64,000 bases of DNA from Acidobacteriota bacterium (GCA_016716435.1 JADJWI010000003.1:1178001-1242000); one strand, 5' to 3'. Shown: positions 35,600-45,106, numbered from the stretch's first letter. Translations and numbers: made by a program. The notes: generated from the letters alone by a model not told the origin.

Positions 35600-35765
35600 C
35601 ATATGCCACCGTCTTCGACGGTTCGGGCTTTGATCGGACCGTGTCCCACATCTCGCGATGTGGGCTACATCAATCCCGTCGTCTTCGACGACTTTCGGAA
35701 TTCGGTCTGCTGATAAGCATTGGATGAATCGCCCTTACTGACGTGCGGGGTTTTGCATCCGGAGA
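35600..35765. repeat. Cluster of palindromic elements
   Basis: Three perfect or near-perfect palindromes lie together: ACCGTC-TTC-GACGGT (35608-35622), CCCACATC-TCGC-GATGTGGG (35645-35664) and GTCGTC-TTC-GACGAC (35678-35692). A fourth, less regular, is at about 35730-35750. They are REP-like by size and stem. The stretch has no coding gene. Confidence 0.7.
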
Positions 35766-35766
35766 C

Positions 35767-35798
35767 AAAAAAAGAGGCTGCCCTTTTCAGACAGCCTC
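35767..35798 (-). terminator. Terminator of the 711-residue secreted protein gene
   Basis: On the minus strand GAGGCTG (35798-35792) pairs with CAGCCTC (35780-35774) over an 11-base loop and runs into seven T. It lies 23 bases after the stop codon at 35821. Confidence 0.9.
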
Positions 35799-35820
35799 GA
35801 TCTTTCACGCTAATGCGTGT

Positions 35821-37956
35821 TTATTCGCTTCCGACGAAGTTGAGATTCGCTACGTCGGTCGTGATCGGCACCTGTTGCGGAGCGGGGAAGGTGTAACGCT
35901 TCGCCGTAGCTCCGATGGTGTAGGTCTGTCCGGGAACTACGTTATAGATGGTGTAGTTTCCGAAGCTTGTGGTCAGCACCGAGCGGCTTGCACCTTGTCC
36001 ATCGGTGATCGTAATGCGTGCCAGCGGAATGCCGTAGCCGTTCGAGTCTGTGACACGCCCTGAGACAGCGACGTTTGCAACGACCGAACTTCCCGGAGCT
36101 TCGACCGGGACCGTCATCGGTTCGCCGGTCTTAAAGAAGCCGATGGTGGCGTTCTTCGTCGTCGGGGCACTGGTCGAAGTAAAGCGGAAGTTATACATCG
36201 TACCCCAGCGGATGGCGTTCGCGTTCGGGTTCTGTGCGAGTGTTTCCGTCGCCCAACTGACCGCATCGGCGTTTTGATTAACTGCCCACGCTGCCGAGCT
36301 AAAGCCGGCATTTCCGACCGTACCGTCACCGGTCCAGCCCGGATGCTGCGGTGGCGAGTGGAAGCCGACGTTCGTCACCGAAACTCCCTGTCCGGTCGGC
36401 ACGCTGAACGCACCGATCGCCCGGTCGAGGTTATGGTTAAAGATCGCGTACTCATACTGCCAAGTGCCTTGGGCGATCTGTGTCACCTTGTAGGCAACAT
36501 AGAACGCTCCGTCGGTGCCGCCCGCAACTCTATATTCGGTAACGGTCGCACCGGGCCATGCATGAACGGCCGGCTTCTGGCGGACCGTATTTTCGGCCGG
36601 CGAGAATGAGAACGAACCCGCCGTTCCGCCAACTGTGTAGCGACGATACGACATATTGTTGTACATGTTGCACTGCGTCGGATTCGATAGGCACCACTGA
36701 TATTCGTGCGGCGTCACGTACTGCGCCTCCGCATAGTAGCGGGCTCCCTGATTGATGTCCGTACGGAGATCGTCGATTTTGGTCAGGATGCGGTGATCCG
36801 GTCCAAGGTGCGAGTGTCCGGAGTGGCTGTTCGGCGGTGTGGCCGAGTCGCCACGCGGATAAAAGCCGGTGAACGGGTTTACCCACGCACGCGAACCAAG
36901 GCTCGGACCGGCATTGAGGCTCGCCGAGTATGGATCCGAACATCCGGAGCCAAGGCGGCTGCCGCCGACGCCGTTGCAGCCATAGCCGCAGAGATTCTGC
37001 GTCAGAGCGGTAAAGGCGTGCTTCATGCTTGACTGGCCGATCTGCTCAAAGGTCACTTCGCCATTCGTACCGCCGCTCATGCGATACATATTCTGCGGAA
37101 TGACCGGGTGATTGTTGCTCGGCAATGCGAACCAATCAAGGTCCACCGTTCCCGCGTTGCATGAGTTCGTTCCGACGGCAAGTCCGACGAATCCATTACT
37201 CGCGCTTCCAAACTGTGCCAGGCCATAAACATCACCGACGATCACGTCCGGGCCGGGTACCGTTCCGGCGTTGTCTTCCATGCCGTATCCAGCCGGAAGC
37301 TTGCCGCTCTCGACACCGCCGTTAACGATGCGGGCGGTCTCGATGGTACGCATCTTGGTCGAAATGTTGATCGAGCCGACGCTCTTTCCGGCGGCCTCGG
37401 GGCGCTCGAGTTCGGCAGCAAGATCGTCGGAGACCAGAACGCGGCCAGCCTTGATGGTGATCGTACGCGTTTCGGGATCGAAAGCGAATTCCGGCCCATC
37501 GACATTAAAGAAGTGGAAGCCGGTCTTCGAATCTCGCAGGATCAGCTCATATTGGCCGCCGGCGGGGAGGCTCTCGATGGCAAGGCGTTCGTACGATTCC
37601 TGCAGCTTTGTCGGAAGGTCAGCTTTCTGCTGCGGGTGGATCGGAAGCATACTCGGGATAGTTCCACGGATCTCGTTGTTGAAAACGAGCATCGCAAAGA
37701 ACGCATCCTTTTCGGCCTCAAAGGCAAGGCTCTCTGTACGCGAGGAGCCCTCGGCCCCGGAAAGCAGCCCGAGGTCAACGTCAAGAGCGACGCTGCCGTT
37801 GGCTACGATCATCTTTTCAAGCAATCCGGATTCTGAGTCCGAACCGGCGACTGTGCTATTTTCGGAGAACCCGAAAATCGCAGCGAATACGGCGCAAATG
37901 CCGAGGACCGTAAAGATGGTACGGAACCGGCTGCCCAGCAACTTTTTCTTCATCAA
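35821..37956 (-). CDS. Large secreted protein with C-terminal CarboxypepD_reg-like domain
   Basis: 711 residues with a long signal sequence (RTIFTVLGICAVFAAIFGFS). Residues 50-200 are beta-rich. The middle has a cysteine-rich patch (NLCGYGCNG, GSRLGSGCSDPY, QWCLSNPTQCNMY) and tracts of aromatic residues, which suggests a disulphide-stabilised extracellular domain. About residues 620-711 read VSGRVTDSNGYGIPLARITITDGQGA, FGNYTIYNVVPGQTYTI, a carboxypeptidase-like regulatory beta-sandwich used as a surface spacer. No catalytic motif is seen. The gene is alone and strongly terminated. I cannot assign a function. Confidence 0.75.
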   Translation of the reverse strand: MMKKKLLGSRFRTIFTVLGICAVFAAIFGFSENSTVAGSDSESGLLEKMIVANGSVALDVDLGLLSGAEGSSRTESLAFEAEKDAFFAMLVFNNEIRGTIPSMLPIHPQQKADLPTKLQESYERLAIESLPAGGQYELILRDSKTGFHFFNVDGPEFAFDPETRTITIKAGRVLVSDDLAAELERPEAAGKSVGSINISTKMRTIETARIVNGGVESGKLPAGYGMEDNAGTVPGPDVIVGDVYGLAQFGSASNGFVGLAVGTNSCNAGTVDLDWFALPSNNHPVIPQNMYRMSGGTNGEVTFEQIGQSSMKHAFTALTQNLCGYGCNGVGGSRLGSGCSDPYSASLNAGPSLGSRAWVNPFTGFYPRGDSATPPNSHSGHSHLGPDHRILTKIDDLRTDINQGARYYAEAQYVTPHEYQWCLSNPTQCNMYNNMSYRRYTVGGTAGSFSFSPAENTVRQKPAVHAWPGATVTEYRVAGGTDGAFYVAYKVTQIAQGTWQYEYAIFNHNLDRAIGAFSVPTGQGVSVTNVGFHSPPQHPGWTGDGTVGNAGFSSAAWAVNQNADAVSWATETLAQNPNANAIRWGTMYNFRFTSTSAPTTKNATIGFFKTGEPMTVPVEAPGSSVVANVAVSGRVTDSNGYGIPLARITITDGQGASRSVLTTSFGNYTIYNVVPGQTYTIGATAKRYTFPAPQQVPITTDVANLNFVGSE

Positions 37957-38275
37957 ACTTCTCCTAACGTTTCTACCTTTGGATTAACAAAGCCCTAACC
38001 TGTAAGCGGATGAGGCGCTAAAATTGAGTGAAATTGGCTTTAAAAGTTATATCACATCGACCGCCGGGTCAATAAACGAATTTGAATGATTCTAAGTCTT
38101 TTGTCGCAGGGTCGTTGCGATGCGATAAAAGCAATCTGCCGCTGTTTTGATCTTATTTCACCGGCCGTCAAAAAGTTTCTGCCCGCCGGCCCGCGGCTAA
38201 ATAAATCGCCATCCAATGTGATTTAATCAAGCTAGGGCAAAGAAGGCGGTAAATCTCCCTGCATATAAAACGCTG
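37957..38275. other. 319-base divergent intergenic region
   Basis: It separates the starts of the secreted 711-residue protein and the polyferredoxin gene and must hold both promoters. It is A/T richer than the genes. I see no ORF, RNA gene or clear operator. Confidence 0.5.
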
Positions 38276-40204
38276 ATGGCCCGGTCCGTTCCACTAATGA
38301 AACCCGGTTGCGAAGGAAAACAAGACACGCCGAAAAAGCGCGCCAAGCTGCCCGTTATCGCCTCGGCGAGCGAGGGCAAACCGGACATGCGTAAGTCGAC
38401 CATGGGCCGCTGGCGTGCGGGGGCGTTGATCGCTCTGCACCTCCTTATGGCGGCCCACATCGCGCAGTGGCTTTACACAGGCAGCACGGTCTCGCCGATC
38501 GAGCCTTCGGAGACGATGTGGACGCTCCAGCAGGGAGCGGTAAATGCCGGTGCGATCTTTTTTGCACTCGCGATCCTCTCGACGCTGATACTTGGGCGGT
38601 TCGTTTGCGGCTGGGCTTGCCACGTTGTCGCTTTGCAGGATCTTTGTGCGTGGATGCTGAAAAAGATCGGGCTTACACCGCGGCCCTTCCGCTCGCGGCT
38701 GCTGATCTTCATCCCGCTCATTGCCGCACTTTATATGTTCGTTTGGCCGACGGTGCTGAGGGCTATAACGAAGCCGGAGAACGAGCCGATCATTCCAGCT
38801 TTTAGCAATCACCTGATCACGACCGAATTCTGGGCGACCTTTCCGCCGATCGAGGTGGCGATACCATTTCTTTTCATCGTCGGTTTCATCACCGTTTACT
38901 TTCTCGGTTCGAAGGGCTTCTGCACCTATGGCTGTCCGTACGGCGGATTCTTTGCGGTCGCCGATAAGTTTGCACCGGGCCGCATTCGCGTGACCGATGC
39001 CTGCAACGAGTGCGGGCACTGCACGGCGACGTGTACCTCTAACGTGATCGTCCACGCGGAGGTGAAGAAGTACGGAATGGTGGTCGATCCGGGCTGCATG
39101 AAATGCATGGATTGCGTCAGCGTTTGCCCGAACGACGCTCTGTATTTTGGCTTCGGCAAGCCCTCGGTCGCTGTCAATACGGAGCCCTCGGCAAAGTATT
39201 CGCTGACCTGGCCCGAGGAGATATTCGCGGCGGCGGCGTTCGTGGCGGCGTACTTCGCCGTCTGGAACGTCTATCAACTCGTGCCGATGCTGATGGCGAT
39301 CGGCATCGCGATCATCACGGCCTTTCTTGCAGTAAAGACATTGCATTTGTTCCGACGTGAGAGCCTTGTTTTCTATCGCTGGAGCCTTCGATCAAAGGGA
39401 AGCCTGACCCTCGCCGGCTATGCTTTTCTAGCCTTCGCGGCGGGCTGGATCGGGCTCAATGCCCACAGCGGCTGGGTGCGCTATCACGAATCAGCGGGGA
39501 CGCGTGCTTTTGAGAACATCCGGGTGCCGGACGAACTTGCACTCCTGCAATCGAACCCGCAGCCGTGGCTTTCACTTGCCGATCAGGGCAACATCGCCGT
39601 GGGCCGGCGGCATCTTCAGCGGGCGGCCGAGATCGGCCTCTTCACGAACACCGATGCGATGCCGAAGCTCGCTTGGATGGAATATCTCGCGGGAAATAAG
39701 GACAAGGCTCTCGAGCTACTTTCGGTCGCGGCCGATCGGCAGAGCGGACAGCAGCGGGCACTTAGCCTCTACTACCGCGGGGCGATCCTGAATCGCTCGG
39801 GTAGGTTCGAAGAAGGGCTTCGGGGCCACGAAGCGGCACTCGCCGAACGGCCGGATCTTTCGATCGCCCTCGAGGACAAGGGCGAATCGCTCTGGATGCT
39901 CGGGCGTCGCGAGGAAGCGGTCGCAGCCTGGCAGGAAGCGGTCCGGCAGCGGCCGAATTTACCGATCGCGAGCAATTTTATTGCAGGGGCGGCCGCGGCA
40001 AGCGGCAACGCTCAACTCGCGAGCGAACTTTCACAGATGGCCGACCGGGCCACGCCGCGTGATCCGCTTTTTCAATTCATGCTCGGCCAGCGGTTGCAGA
40101 ATGTAGGTATGGCGGAGCTCGCAGAACGACGCTTCGAGGCCGCATTTGCCGCCGACCCGACCCTTCGCGGCCGCCGCAGTTTTCCCGCGGCCCAGCCAAA
40201 ATAA
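38276..40204 (+). CDS. NapH/CcoG-like polyferredoxin fused to C-terminal TPR domain
   Basis: 642 residues. Residues 45-330 form the NapH-type membrane part with about five TM helices, including two CxxxC-type membrane pairs, VCGWACHVVALQDLC and CTYGCPYGG. Two 4Fe-4S clusters follow: CNECGHCTATC (about 241-251) and CMKCMDCVSVCP (about 270-281). After another TM region the C-terminal 160 residues are TPRs (EYLAGNKDKALELLSVAAD, REEAVAAWQEAVRQRPNLP). NapH-like proteins pass electrons from quinol to a periplasmic reductase, while CcoG guides copper for oxidase assembly. The TPR end suggests a protein partner. No reductase gene is adjacent, so the partner is unknown. Confidence 0.87.
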   Translation: MARSVPLMKPGCEGKQDTPKKRAKLPVIASASEGKPDMRKSTMGRWRAGALIALHLLMAAHIAQWLYTGSTVSPIEPSETMWTLQQGAVNAGAIFFALAILSTLILGRFVCGWACHVVALQDLCAWMLKKIGLTPRPFRSRLLIFIPLIAALYMFVWPTVLRAITKPENEPIIPAFSNHLITTEFWATFPPIEVAIPFLFIVGFITVYFLGSKGFCTYGCPYGGFFAVADKFAPGRIRVTDACNECGHCTATCTSNVIVHAEVKKYGMVVDPGCMKCMDCVSVCPNDALYFGFGKPSVAVNTEPSAKYSLTWPEEIFAAAAFVAAYFAVWNVYQLVPMLMAIGIAIITAFLAVKTLHLFRRESLVFYRWSLRSKGSLTLAGYAFLAFAAGWIGLNAHSGWVRYHESAGTRAFENIRVPDELALLQSNPQPWLSLADQGNIAVGRRHLQRAAEIGLFTNTDAMPKLAWMEYLAGNKDKALELLSVAADRQSGQQRALSLYYRGAILNRSGRFEEGLRGHEAALAERPDLSIALEDKGESLWMLGRREEAVAAWQEAVRQRPNLPIASNFIAGAAAASGNAQLASELSQMADRATPRDPLFQFMLGQRLQNVGMAELAERRFEAAFAADPTLRGRRSFPAAQPK

Positions 40205-40232
40205 AAAGGCCGGCGGGAATTCCCATCCGGCC
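40202..40232. terminator. Terminator between polyferredoxin gene and nrdJ
   Basis: GGCCGG (40208-40213) pairs with CCGGCC (40227-40232), and GGGA/TCCC pairs inside. On the minus strand the stem is followed by TTTTTAT, so it ends nrdJ. On the plus strand the A-run precedes it. Confidence 0.85.
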
Positions 40233-40254
40233 CAGCGCATCAATTTCCGAAGAT

Positions 40255-42819
40255 CTATTTACATTTTGAATAACCACAGTCGCGGCAGAAGTCGCAGCCC
40301 GAGGCATGTTCGAGCTGGCCGCGGCACTCGGGGCATTCGCCGATGAGCGTCGCCATCTCGCTGTAGATCTCCTCGGCGTCGGTTGCGACGTGCATGCCTT
40401 CCGTTCCCGGCACTGCCGCTGCCACGCCCGCCCGCTGCTTCTGCAATTGGCGTTCGGAGGCGGGAAGATTTTTCAGCCGCCGGTCGGTCAGCATGAGGCA
40501 CTCGGCCACTGCCTGTTCGGGCGAGGTCAGCAGCCGTTCGTTGAACCAAACGGCGTTCGTGCCTGTTACCTTGTTGAGGCTTCGGGCAACCTCGCGGACC
40601 TCAAAACCGCCGCGGAGCATCTTTGAGGCAAGCAGGCCGACGCCTTCGCTGACCGGGCCGGTCGCGAAGACCTCAAGCACCTTCTCGCCGTCGTGGTTTA
40701 CCGTTACGTAAAGGTTCTGATTGTCGAATGGAATTCGCCAGGTCGAGCCCTGAAGCTCACGCGGACGCTCAACACGGGCAGAGGCCGAAAGGTCCAACCG
40801 AACGGAAGTCTCCGTGTCGCCGCGTCCCTCATTCTCCGCGTCCGAGGATCTCTCCTCTGCCTTCATCGCATTCAGAACCTGGCCTTCGCGGCTGCCGTCG
40901 CGGTAGTAGCTGACGGCCTTGCAGCCGAGCTTCCGGGCGAGGTGATAGAGTGCGTCCACCGATTCGAGCGTGTCGTCGCGGGCACCGTTGCAGGTTTTTG
41001 AGATCGAGTTATCGGTGTGCTTCTGTGCCGCGGCGAGAACGCGAACGTGCTCGTCCGAACGGATTCCCATCGCCGAAATGAAACGCGGTGGGAGCTCGGA
41101 TTCGTGTGCAACGACGTGCTCGGCCGCCTGTTTTATCGATTCCTCATCAGTCTGATCGACCTCAACGCCGAGAGCCCTTGCGGCCTCGGTGTGAACATAG
41201 GTTCGCGTGCCGAGCGTATCTTGTCGGACGTATGCCCACGAGAAATTCGGCTCGATTCCCGACGAGGTTTCCGCGACAAGCGAAATGGTTCCGGTCGGTG
41301 CGATTGTCGTAACCTCATAATTTCGCGGCGTCAGCGGCACATCTTTCGCGATGCCGATCTCGTCGTAAAGAAACTTTGCGTAGGCGTCCTTGTTTGCCTC
41401 CAGCTCAGGAAAAACGCCCTTTTCGGCACCGATCGCGAGCGACGCGTTCCACGCCTCTTTCCGAACGAAGCCCATTATGCGTTCCATCAGCTCGAGCGAA
41501 TGTTCGCTGCCGTACGTGATGCCGAGCTTGAGGCAGAGATCGGCAAAGCCCATGATGCCGAGCCCGACCGGCCGCGTCCGTTTGACGACGTCCTCGATGG
41601 CCGGAAGCGGGAAGTAGCCCGCGTCGATTACGTTATCGAGAAATCGCGTCGAGAGCCGCGTTACCTGCCCGAGCCTATCCCATTCGACCGAGGTTTCGAC
41701 GTCGTCGGCCCCGTTCTCTTCATCGTAGAACTTCGCAACATCGATCGAGCCGAGGTTGCAGGAGTTATTGAAATGGAGCATCTGCTCGCCGCAGGGGTTG
41801 CATGCGAGGATCGGCCCCATCGACGCCATCATATGGTTATGGCGGTTGACCTCGTCGATGAAGATGATGCCCGGTTCGGCATATTTATGTGCCGAGGCGA
41901 TGATGCGGTTCCAGATATCCGGTGCATAGACCATTCCGGGCATCGGCGGTTCCTCGATGGTGCAGCCTTCGAGGTCGGCGGCTTCGAAGGCGGCCTTATC
42001 GGCAAAGGTGACGGTCGAGCCATCCGGCCGGCGGTAAACTTTGTAGTCCTCGCCCGTCAGCGGGTCAAAGACCGATTGCTGCCAAGGCTCGCCGTTGAAC
42101 TCGGTTTGGAACCATACCTTGCTGTCGACGGCGTCCATGAAAAGGTCGGTGACCGTCACCGAAATATTGAAATTTGTCAGGCTCGTCTGGTCGTTTTTGG
42201 CGTGGATGAAGCGAAGAACGTCCGGATGAGTGACCGCCAGAATGCCCATATTGGCACCGCGGCGGACACCGCCTTGCTTTACGACCTCGGTCGTCTGGTT
42301 GACGATGTTCATGAACGAGACCGGGCCGCTTGCGACGCCGCGGGTCGAATTGACCATCGAACCCGCCGGCCGCAGGAATTCATAGGTCATTCCGGTTCCG
42401 CCGCCGGTCTGGTGGATAACGGCGACGTTCTGGGCGTGTTCCATGATGCCCTCGATCGAATCCGGCACATTGAGCACAAAGCAAGCAGCGAGTTGGCCCT
42501 TCGGCTTGCCGGCATTGACGAGGCACGGCGTGTTTGGAATGAACTCGCGGCGGAGCATCACGGCGGACATATCGCGATAGAACATCGACTGTGCCGTCGG
42601 GTCTTTTTCGGCACGGGAGACGTGGCCGACGACACGGCGGACGATGTCCGCCCAGGTCTCGAGGGCCTCGCCGTGCTCGTCCTTAATGGCGTATCGCTTG
42701 GCGACGACCTTCTGGGCGTTGAGTCCAAGCGGGCGTGCTTCGATGCCCGGTGCCGCTCCCGTTGCTCCGTTTCCGCTGGAGACAATGCTCCTCGTGCCGG
42801 TCTCAATGGCTGTGCTCAT
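40255..42819 (-). CDS. nrdJ: Vitamin B12-dependent ribonucleoside-diphosphate reductase
   Basis: 854 residues. N-terminal EFIPNTPCLVNAGKPKGQLAACFVLNVPDS is the class II entry with the first redox Cys. TGGGTGMTYEFLRPAGSMV follows. CNPCGEQMLHFNNSCNLGSIDV holds the active-site Cys-Asn-Glu set, and APTGTISLVAETSSGIEPNFS the conserved Ser. A C-terminal zinc-ribbon CPECRGQLEHASGC...CRDCGY provides the regenerating cysteines. It makes deoxyribonucleotides with adenosylcobalamin and works with or without oxygen. No class I reductase is seen in the window. A possible NrdR box lies about 190 bases before its start. Confidence 0.95.
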   Translation of the reverse strand: MSTAIETGTRSIVSSGNGATGAAPGIEARPLGLNAQKVVAKRYAIKDEHGEALETWADIVRRVVGHVSRAEKDPTAQSMFYRDMSAVMLRREFIPNTPCLVNAGKPKGQLAACFVLNVPDSIEGIMEHAQNVAVIHQTGGGTGMTYEFLRPAGSMVNSTRGVASGPVSFMNIVNQTTEVVKQGGVRRGANMGILAVTHPDVLRFIHAKNDQTSLTNFNISVTVTDLFMDAVDSKVWFQTEFNGEPWQQSVFDPLTGEDYKVYRRPDGSTVTFADKAAFEAADLEGCTIEEPPMPGMVYAPDIWNRIIASAHKYAEPGIIFIDEVNRHNHMMASMGPILACNPCGEQMLHFNNSCNLGSIDVAKFYDEENGADDVETSVEWDRLGQVTRLSTRFLDNVIDAGYFPLPAIEDVVKRTRPVGLGIMGFADLCLKLGITYGSEHSLELMERIMGFVRKEAWNASLAIGAEKGVFPELEANKDAYAKFLYDEIGIAKDVPLTPRNYEVTTIAPTGTISLVAETSSGIEPNFSWAYVRQDTLGTRTYVHTEAARALGVEVDQTDEESIKQAAEHVVAHESELPPRFISAMGIRSDEHVRVLAAAQKHTDNSISKTCNGARDDTLESVDALYHLARKLGCKAVSYYRDGSREGQVLNAMKAEERSSDAENEGRGDTETSVRLDLSASARVERPRELQGSTWRIPFDNQNLYVTVNHDGEKVLEVFATGPVSEGVGLLASKMLRGGFEVREVARSLNKVTGTNAVWFNERLLTSPEQAVAECLMLTDRRLKNLPASERQLQKQRAGVAAAVPGTEGMHVATDAEEIYSEMATLIGECPECRGQLEHASGCDFCRDCGYSKCK

Positions 42820-43155
42820 TCTCCGTTTCTCCTGTTAGATGTAACCTAGATTTTAAGGCTTTTGGGCCGGAGTTTCTAACCGAAAGCTAGCGATGCCGAA
42901 AATTTGCTTGAAAGGCTTTCGTGCCGGCCGGGCAACTTGCCGTAAAGGGGAACTCGTCCCGAGTGTTTCAAATCCTAACCCCGAAATATGGTAATGTCAA
43001 GAACTTTTTCATACTACATATTGTGGTAAGTGCAATAAAAGCAACACCTGCGGCCGTAAGTTGAAGTAAAGGCTTAAGTTCCGCCTTTGCCGGAAAATTT
43101 CACCGAATTGCGGCCGGTTTGACTTTGGCAAACGCGATTTCCGACACTCTAAACA
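42820..43155. other. 336-base divergent intergenic region (nrdJ / hslO)
   Basis: The spacer carries the promoters of nrdJ and hslO. I searched it for a cobalamin riboswitch core and do not recognise one. Apart from the NrdR-like palindrome near 43011 there is no clear element, RNA gene or ORF. Confidence 0.5.
43011..43026. promoter_or_regulatory. Candidate NrdR box
   Basis: ATACTACATATTGTGG matches 13 of 16 positions of the palindromic NrdR consensus ACACTATATATTGTGT, and the extended stretch 43012-43028 (TACTACA-TAT-TGTGGTA) is an inverted repeat with one mismatch. NrdR represses ribonucleotide reductase genes. The usual second copy about 31 bases away is not evident, so the site is weak. 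Confidence 0.35.
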
Positions 43156-44046
43156 ATGGACAAACTGATTCATGCAACAGCGGCCGATGGGACCGTCCGC
43201 GTAATCTCGGCAGTAACAACGGGCATCGTTGCGGAAGCCGTCCGGCGGCACGGAACCTCGCCGACCGTCTCCGCCGCCTTGGGGCGAATGCTCACGGGGA
43301 CGCTCCTGCTGGGTTCGACAATAAAGGAATTTGACCGGCTGACGGTGAAGATAGATTGCCGCGGCGAGGTCGGCGGCATTACCGCCGAGGCGACGAAGAT
43401 CGGGACCGTCCGCGGTTTTGTAAAAAACCCGATCGCCGAGCCGCCGCCGAAGCCCAACGGCAAATTTGACGTAAGCGGGATCGTCGGCGAAGGGAATTTC
43501 GTGGTTATCCGCGAGGCCGGTTTTGAGATCGGCTTTCGGCCTGAGCCATATGTCGGCTCGGTGCCGATCGTCTCGGGCGAGATCGCCGAGGACTTCGCCT
43601 ATTATCTCGCCAAGTCCGAGCAGATTCCGTCGGCCGTGCTACTTGGCGTTTTGCTTCAGAACACGGAACCCTTTGTTGCGGCCTCGGGCGGAGTGCTTAT
43701 CCAGATGATGCCCGGAGCGAATGACCACATCGTGACCATGATCGAGGACACAGTAGGCCGAGCACCGCATGTGACCGAGCTTGTCAAAGAAGGTGCAGGC
43801 CCTGAAGACCTTGCCCGTATCGCTTTAGGCGTGATCGATTTTGAAGTGCTGGAAGAAAGGCCGGTGAGCTTTGCGTGTACCTGCTCGCTTGAAAAAGCAT
43901 CGGCAATGATCGCCGCGCTAGGCGAGGCCGAGGTGAGGACGATGATCGCAGAAGAAACCGGCGCCGTAATGAACTGCGGCTTTTGTAACGAAACGTATAA
44001 CCTCACCGACGCTGATCTCGCGAAGCTACTTTCAGGAAATAGTTGA
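43156..44046 (+). CDS. hslO: Hsp33 redox-regulated chaperone
   Basis: 296 residues. The N-terminal domain contains DGTVRVISAVTTGIVAEAVRRHG and LGRMLTGTLLLGSTI, characteristic of Hsp33. The C-terminal redox switch has four cysteines as CTCSLEKASAMI and MNCGFCNETY (CxC near residue 240 and CxxC near 274), which bind zinc when reduced. Oxidation releases zinc and switches on holding of unfolding proteins. The gene is alone and divergent from nrdJ. Confidence 0.95.
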   Translation: MDKLIHATAADGTVRVISAVTTGIVAEAVRRHGTSPTVSAALGRMLTGTLLLGSTIKEFDRLTVKIDCRGEVGGITAEATKIGTVRGFVKNPIAEPPPKPNGKFDVSGIVGEGNFVVIREAGFEIGFRPEPYVGSVPIVSGEIAEDFAYYLAKSEQIPSAVLLGVLLQNTEPFVAASGGVLIQMMPGANDHIVTMIEDTVGRAPHVTELVKEGAGPEDLARIALGVIDFEVLEERPVSFACTCSLEKASAMIAALGEAEVRTMIAEETGAVMNCGFCNETYNLTDADLAKLLSGNS

Positions 44047-44048
44047 TC

Positions 44049-45035
44049 CTAAGGAACGCGAACGGGTTGGATCCACGCGAACCTTCCGTTCGATTCGTAG
44101 ATCTTTGCGCGAACGTAGCCCTCGTCGCCCTTGAATTTATAGACGGCGGGATTTTCGATTGATTCCGCGATCACGCGGCCGCCCTTGCCGATGAATTCAA
44201 CCCGATAGCGGCTGGCTCTCGCGGGCTTGATCTTTATAGAGATGCCGGTTTGGTCAATGGCGACGTCCTCGAGTTCGACGCCGGTCGAGCCGTAAAAATC
44301 GCCACGGTCGAGTGCCGCGAGGATGGCCGCGGGTGTGAGCTCCGCCGCACGGACATATACCCACGCCTGTCCCGGCAAAGCAGCAGTGCGGTCGCCAGGC
44401 CGGGTAAATGTATGAGAGTCGTCATCGGCGATGCCGTAGATCATCATCCCGCCGGTAAGGAGTTCATCCCAGATGGCTTCGACCGAGGGCGAGCCGCCGC
44501 CGCCGAGATTATTGACGAGCGGATGGCCGTTATAGACCTCCATCAGGTTGATATTCTTCAGCTGACGAATATCGGCTGCCGTAAGTGCCCAGCCGAAATT
44601 CGGGTGATTTAGCTGCGGAATACCGCCCTTCGCCCGGACGTCGTCGATGTTCTTCTGCAGCGTCGCGACCGCACCGGAGAGCCGGTTCGGCATCACGACC
44701 TCGCGAAGCCCGAGCCCATTGATGTGGTATGGCTTTCCGCCAAAGCTGTCCGTTACTTCCTGGCCGGAGATGATAAGAAAAGCGTCCCGCTTGCCAAAAA
44801 GGGCATTGAGCGGAGCGACCTCGGTTATGTACTCATGGTCGGTGATCACCACGAACTGGTAGCCGTTGCGCCGGTACCATTTGACGACCTCGTCCGCCGG
44901 ACTGTCCCCATCACTATTGGTCGTATGGGTGTGAGTATTGCCCTTGTACCAGTTCAGCCGCTTGCCCGCCGGCTGTGCCTCCGCCTGCCCGGCCAGAACC
45001 GCCACCAACGTCATCAACGCGAGAATTCTTTTCAT
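44049..45035 (-). CDS. Secreted PHP-domain hydrolase (CehA/McbA family)
   Basis: 328 residues with signal peptide MKRILALMTLVAVLAGQAEA. The PHP metal motif is NTHTHTTNSDGDSPADEVVKWYRRNG with HxH near residue 33-35 and the following Asp. VITDHEY, LNHPNFGW and DDSHTFTRPGDRT complete the metal ligands. Exported PHP proteins of this group include carbaryl hydrolase CehA, and other members likely cleave phosphate or amide bonds. Substrate unknown. The 3' end abuts hslO with 2 bases between the stops. Confidence 0.85.
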   Translation of the reverse strand: MKRILALMTLVAVLAGQAEAQPAGKRLNWYKGNTHTHTTNSDGDSPADEVVKWYRRNGYQFVVITDHEYITEVAPLNALFGKRDAFLIISGQEVTDSFGGKPYHINGLGLREVVMPNRLSGAVATLQKNIDDVRAKGGIPQLNHPNFGWALTAADIRQLKNINLMEVYNGHPLVNNLGGGGSPSVEAIWDELLTGGMMIYGIADDDSHTFTRPGDRTAALPGQAWVYVRAAELTPAAILAALDRGDFYGSTGVELEDVAIDQTGISIKIKPARASRYRVEFIGKGGRVIAESIENPAVYKFKGDEGYVRAKIYESNGRFAWIQPVRVP

Positions 45036-45106
45036 TGCACCTATATTAGACGCGATCCGCGTCGGGTCAAGGACAAAAGCGGGCTGTGTTAATCTAATGA
45101 TCGAAA

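Noticed and set aside
38294..39346. A 350-codon minus-strand open frame over the polyferredoxin gene
   Set aside because: It is rich in Arg, Asp and His with no hydrophobic or family pattern and mirrors a supported gene.
41017..42849. A 610-codon open frame antisense to nrdJ
   Set aside because: It is the complement of a well-supported reductase gene, has no family motif and an odd amino-acid mix, as expected of a shadow frame in GC-rich DNA.
42820..43155. Cobalamin riboswitch before the B12-dependent reductase
   Set aside because: I could not find the B12-box core or the conserved junction in the spacer, so no riboswitch is claimed.
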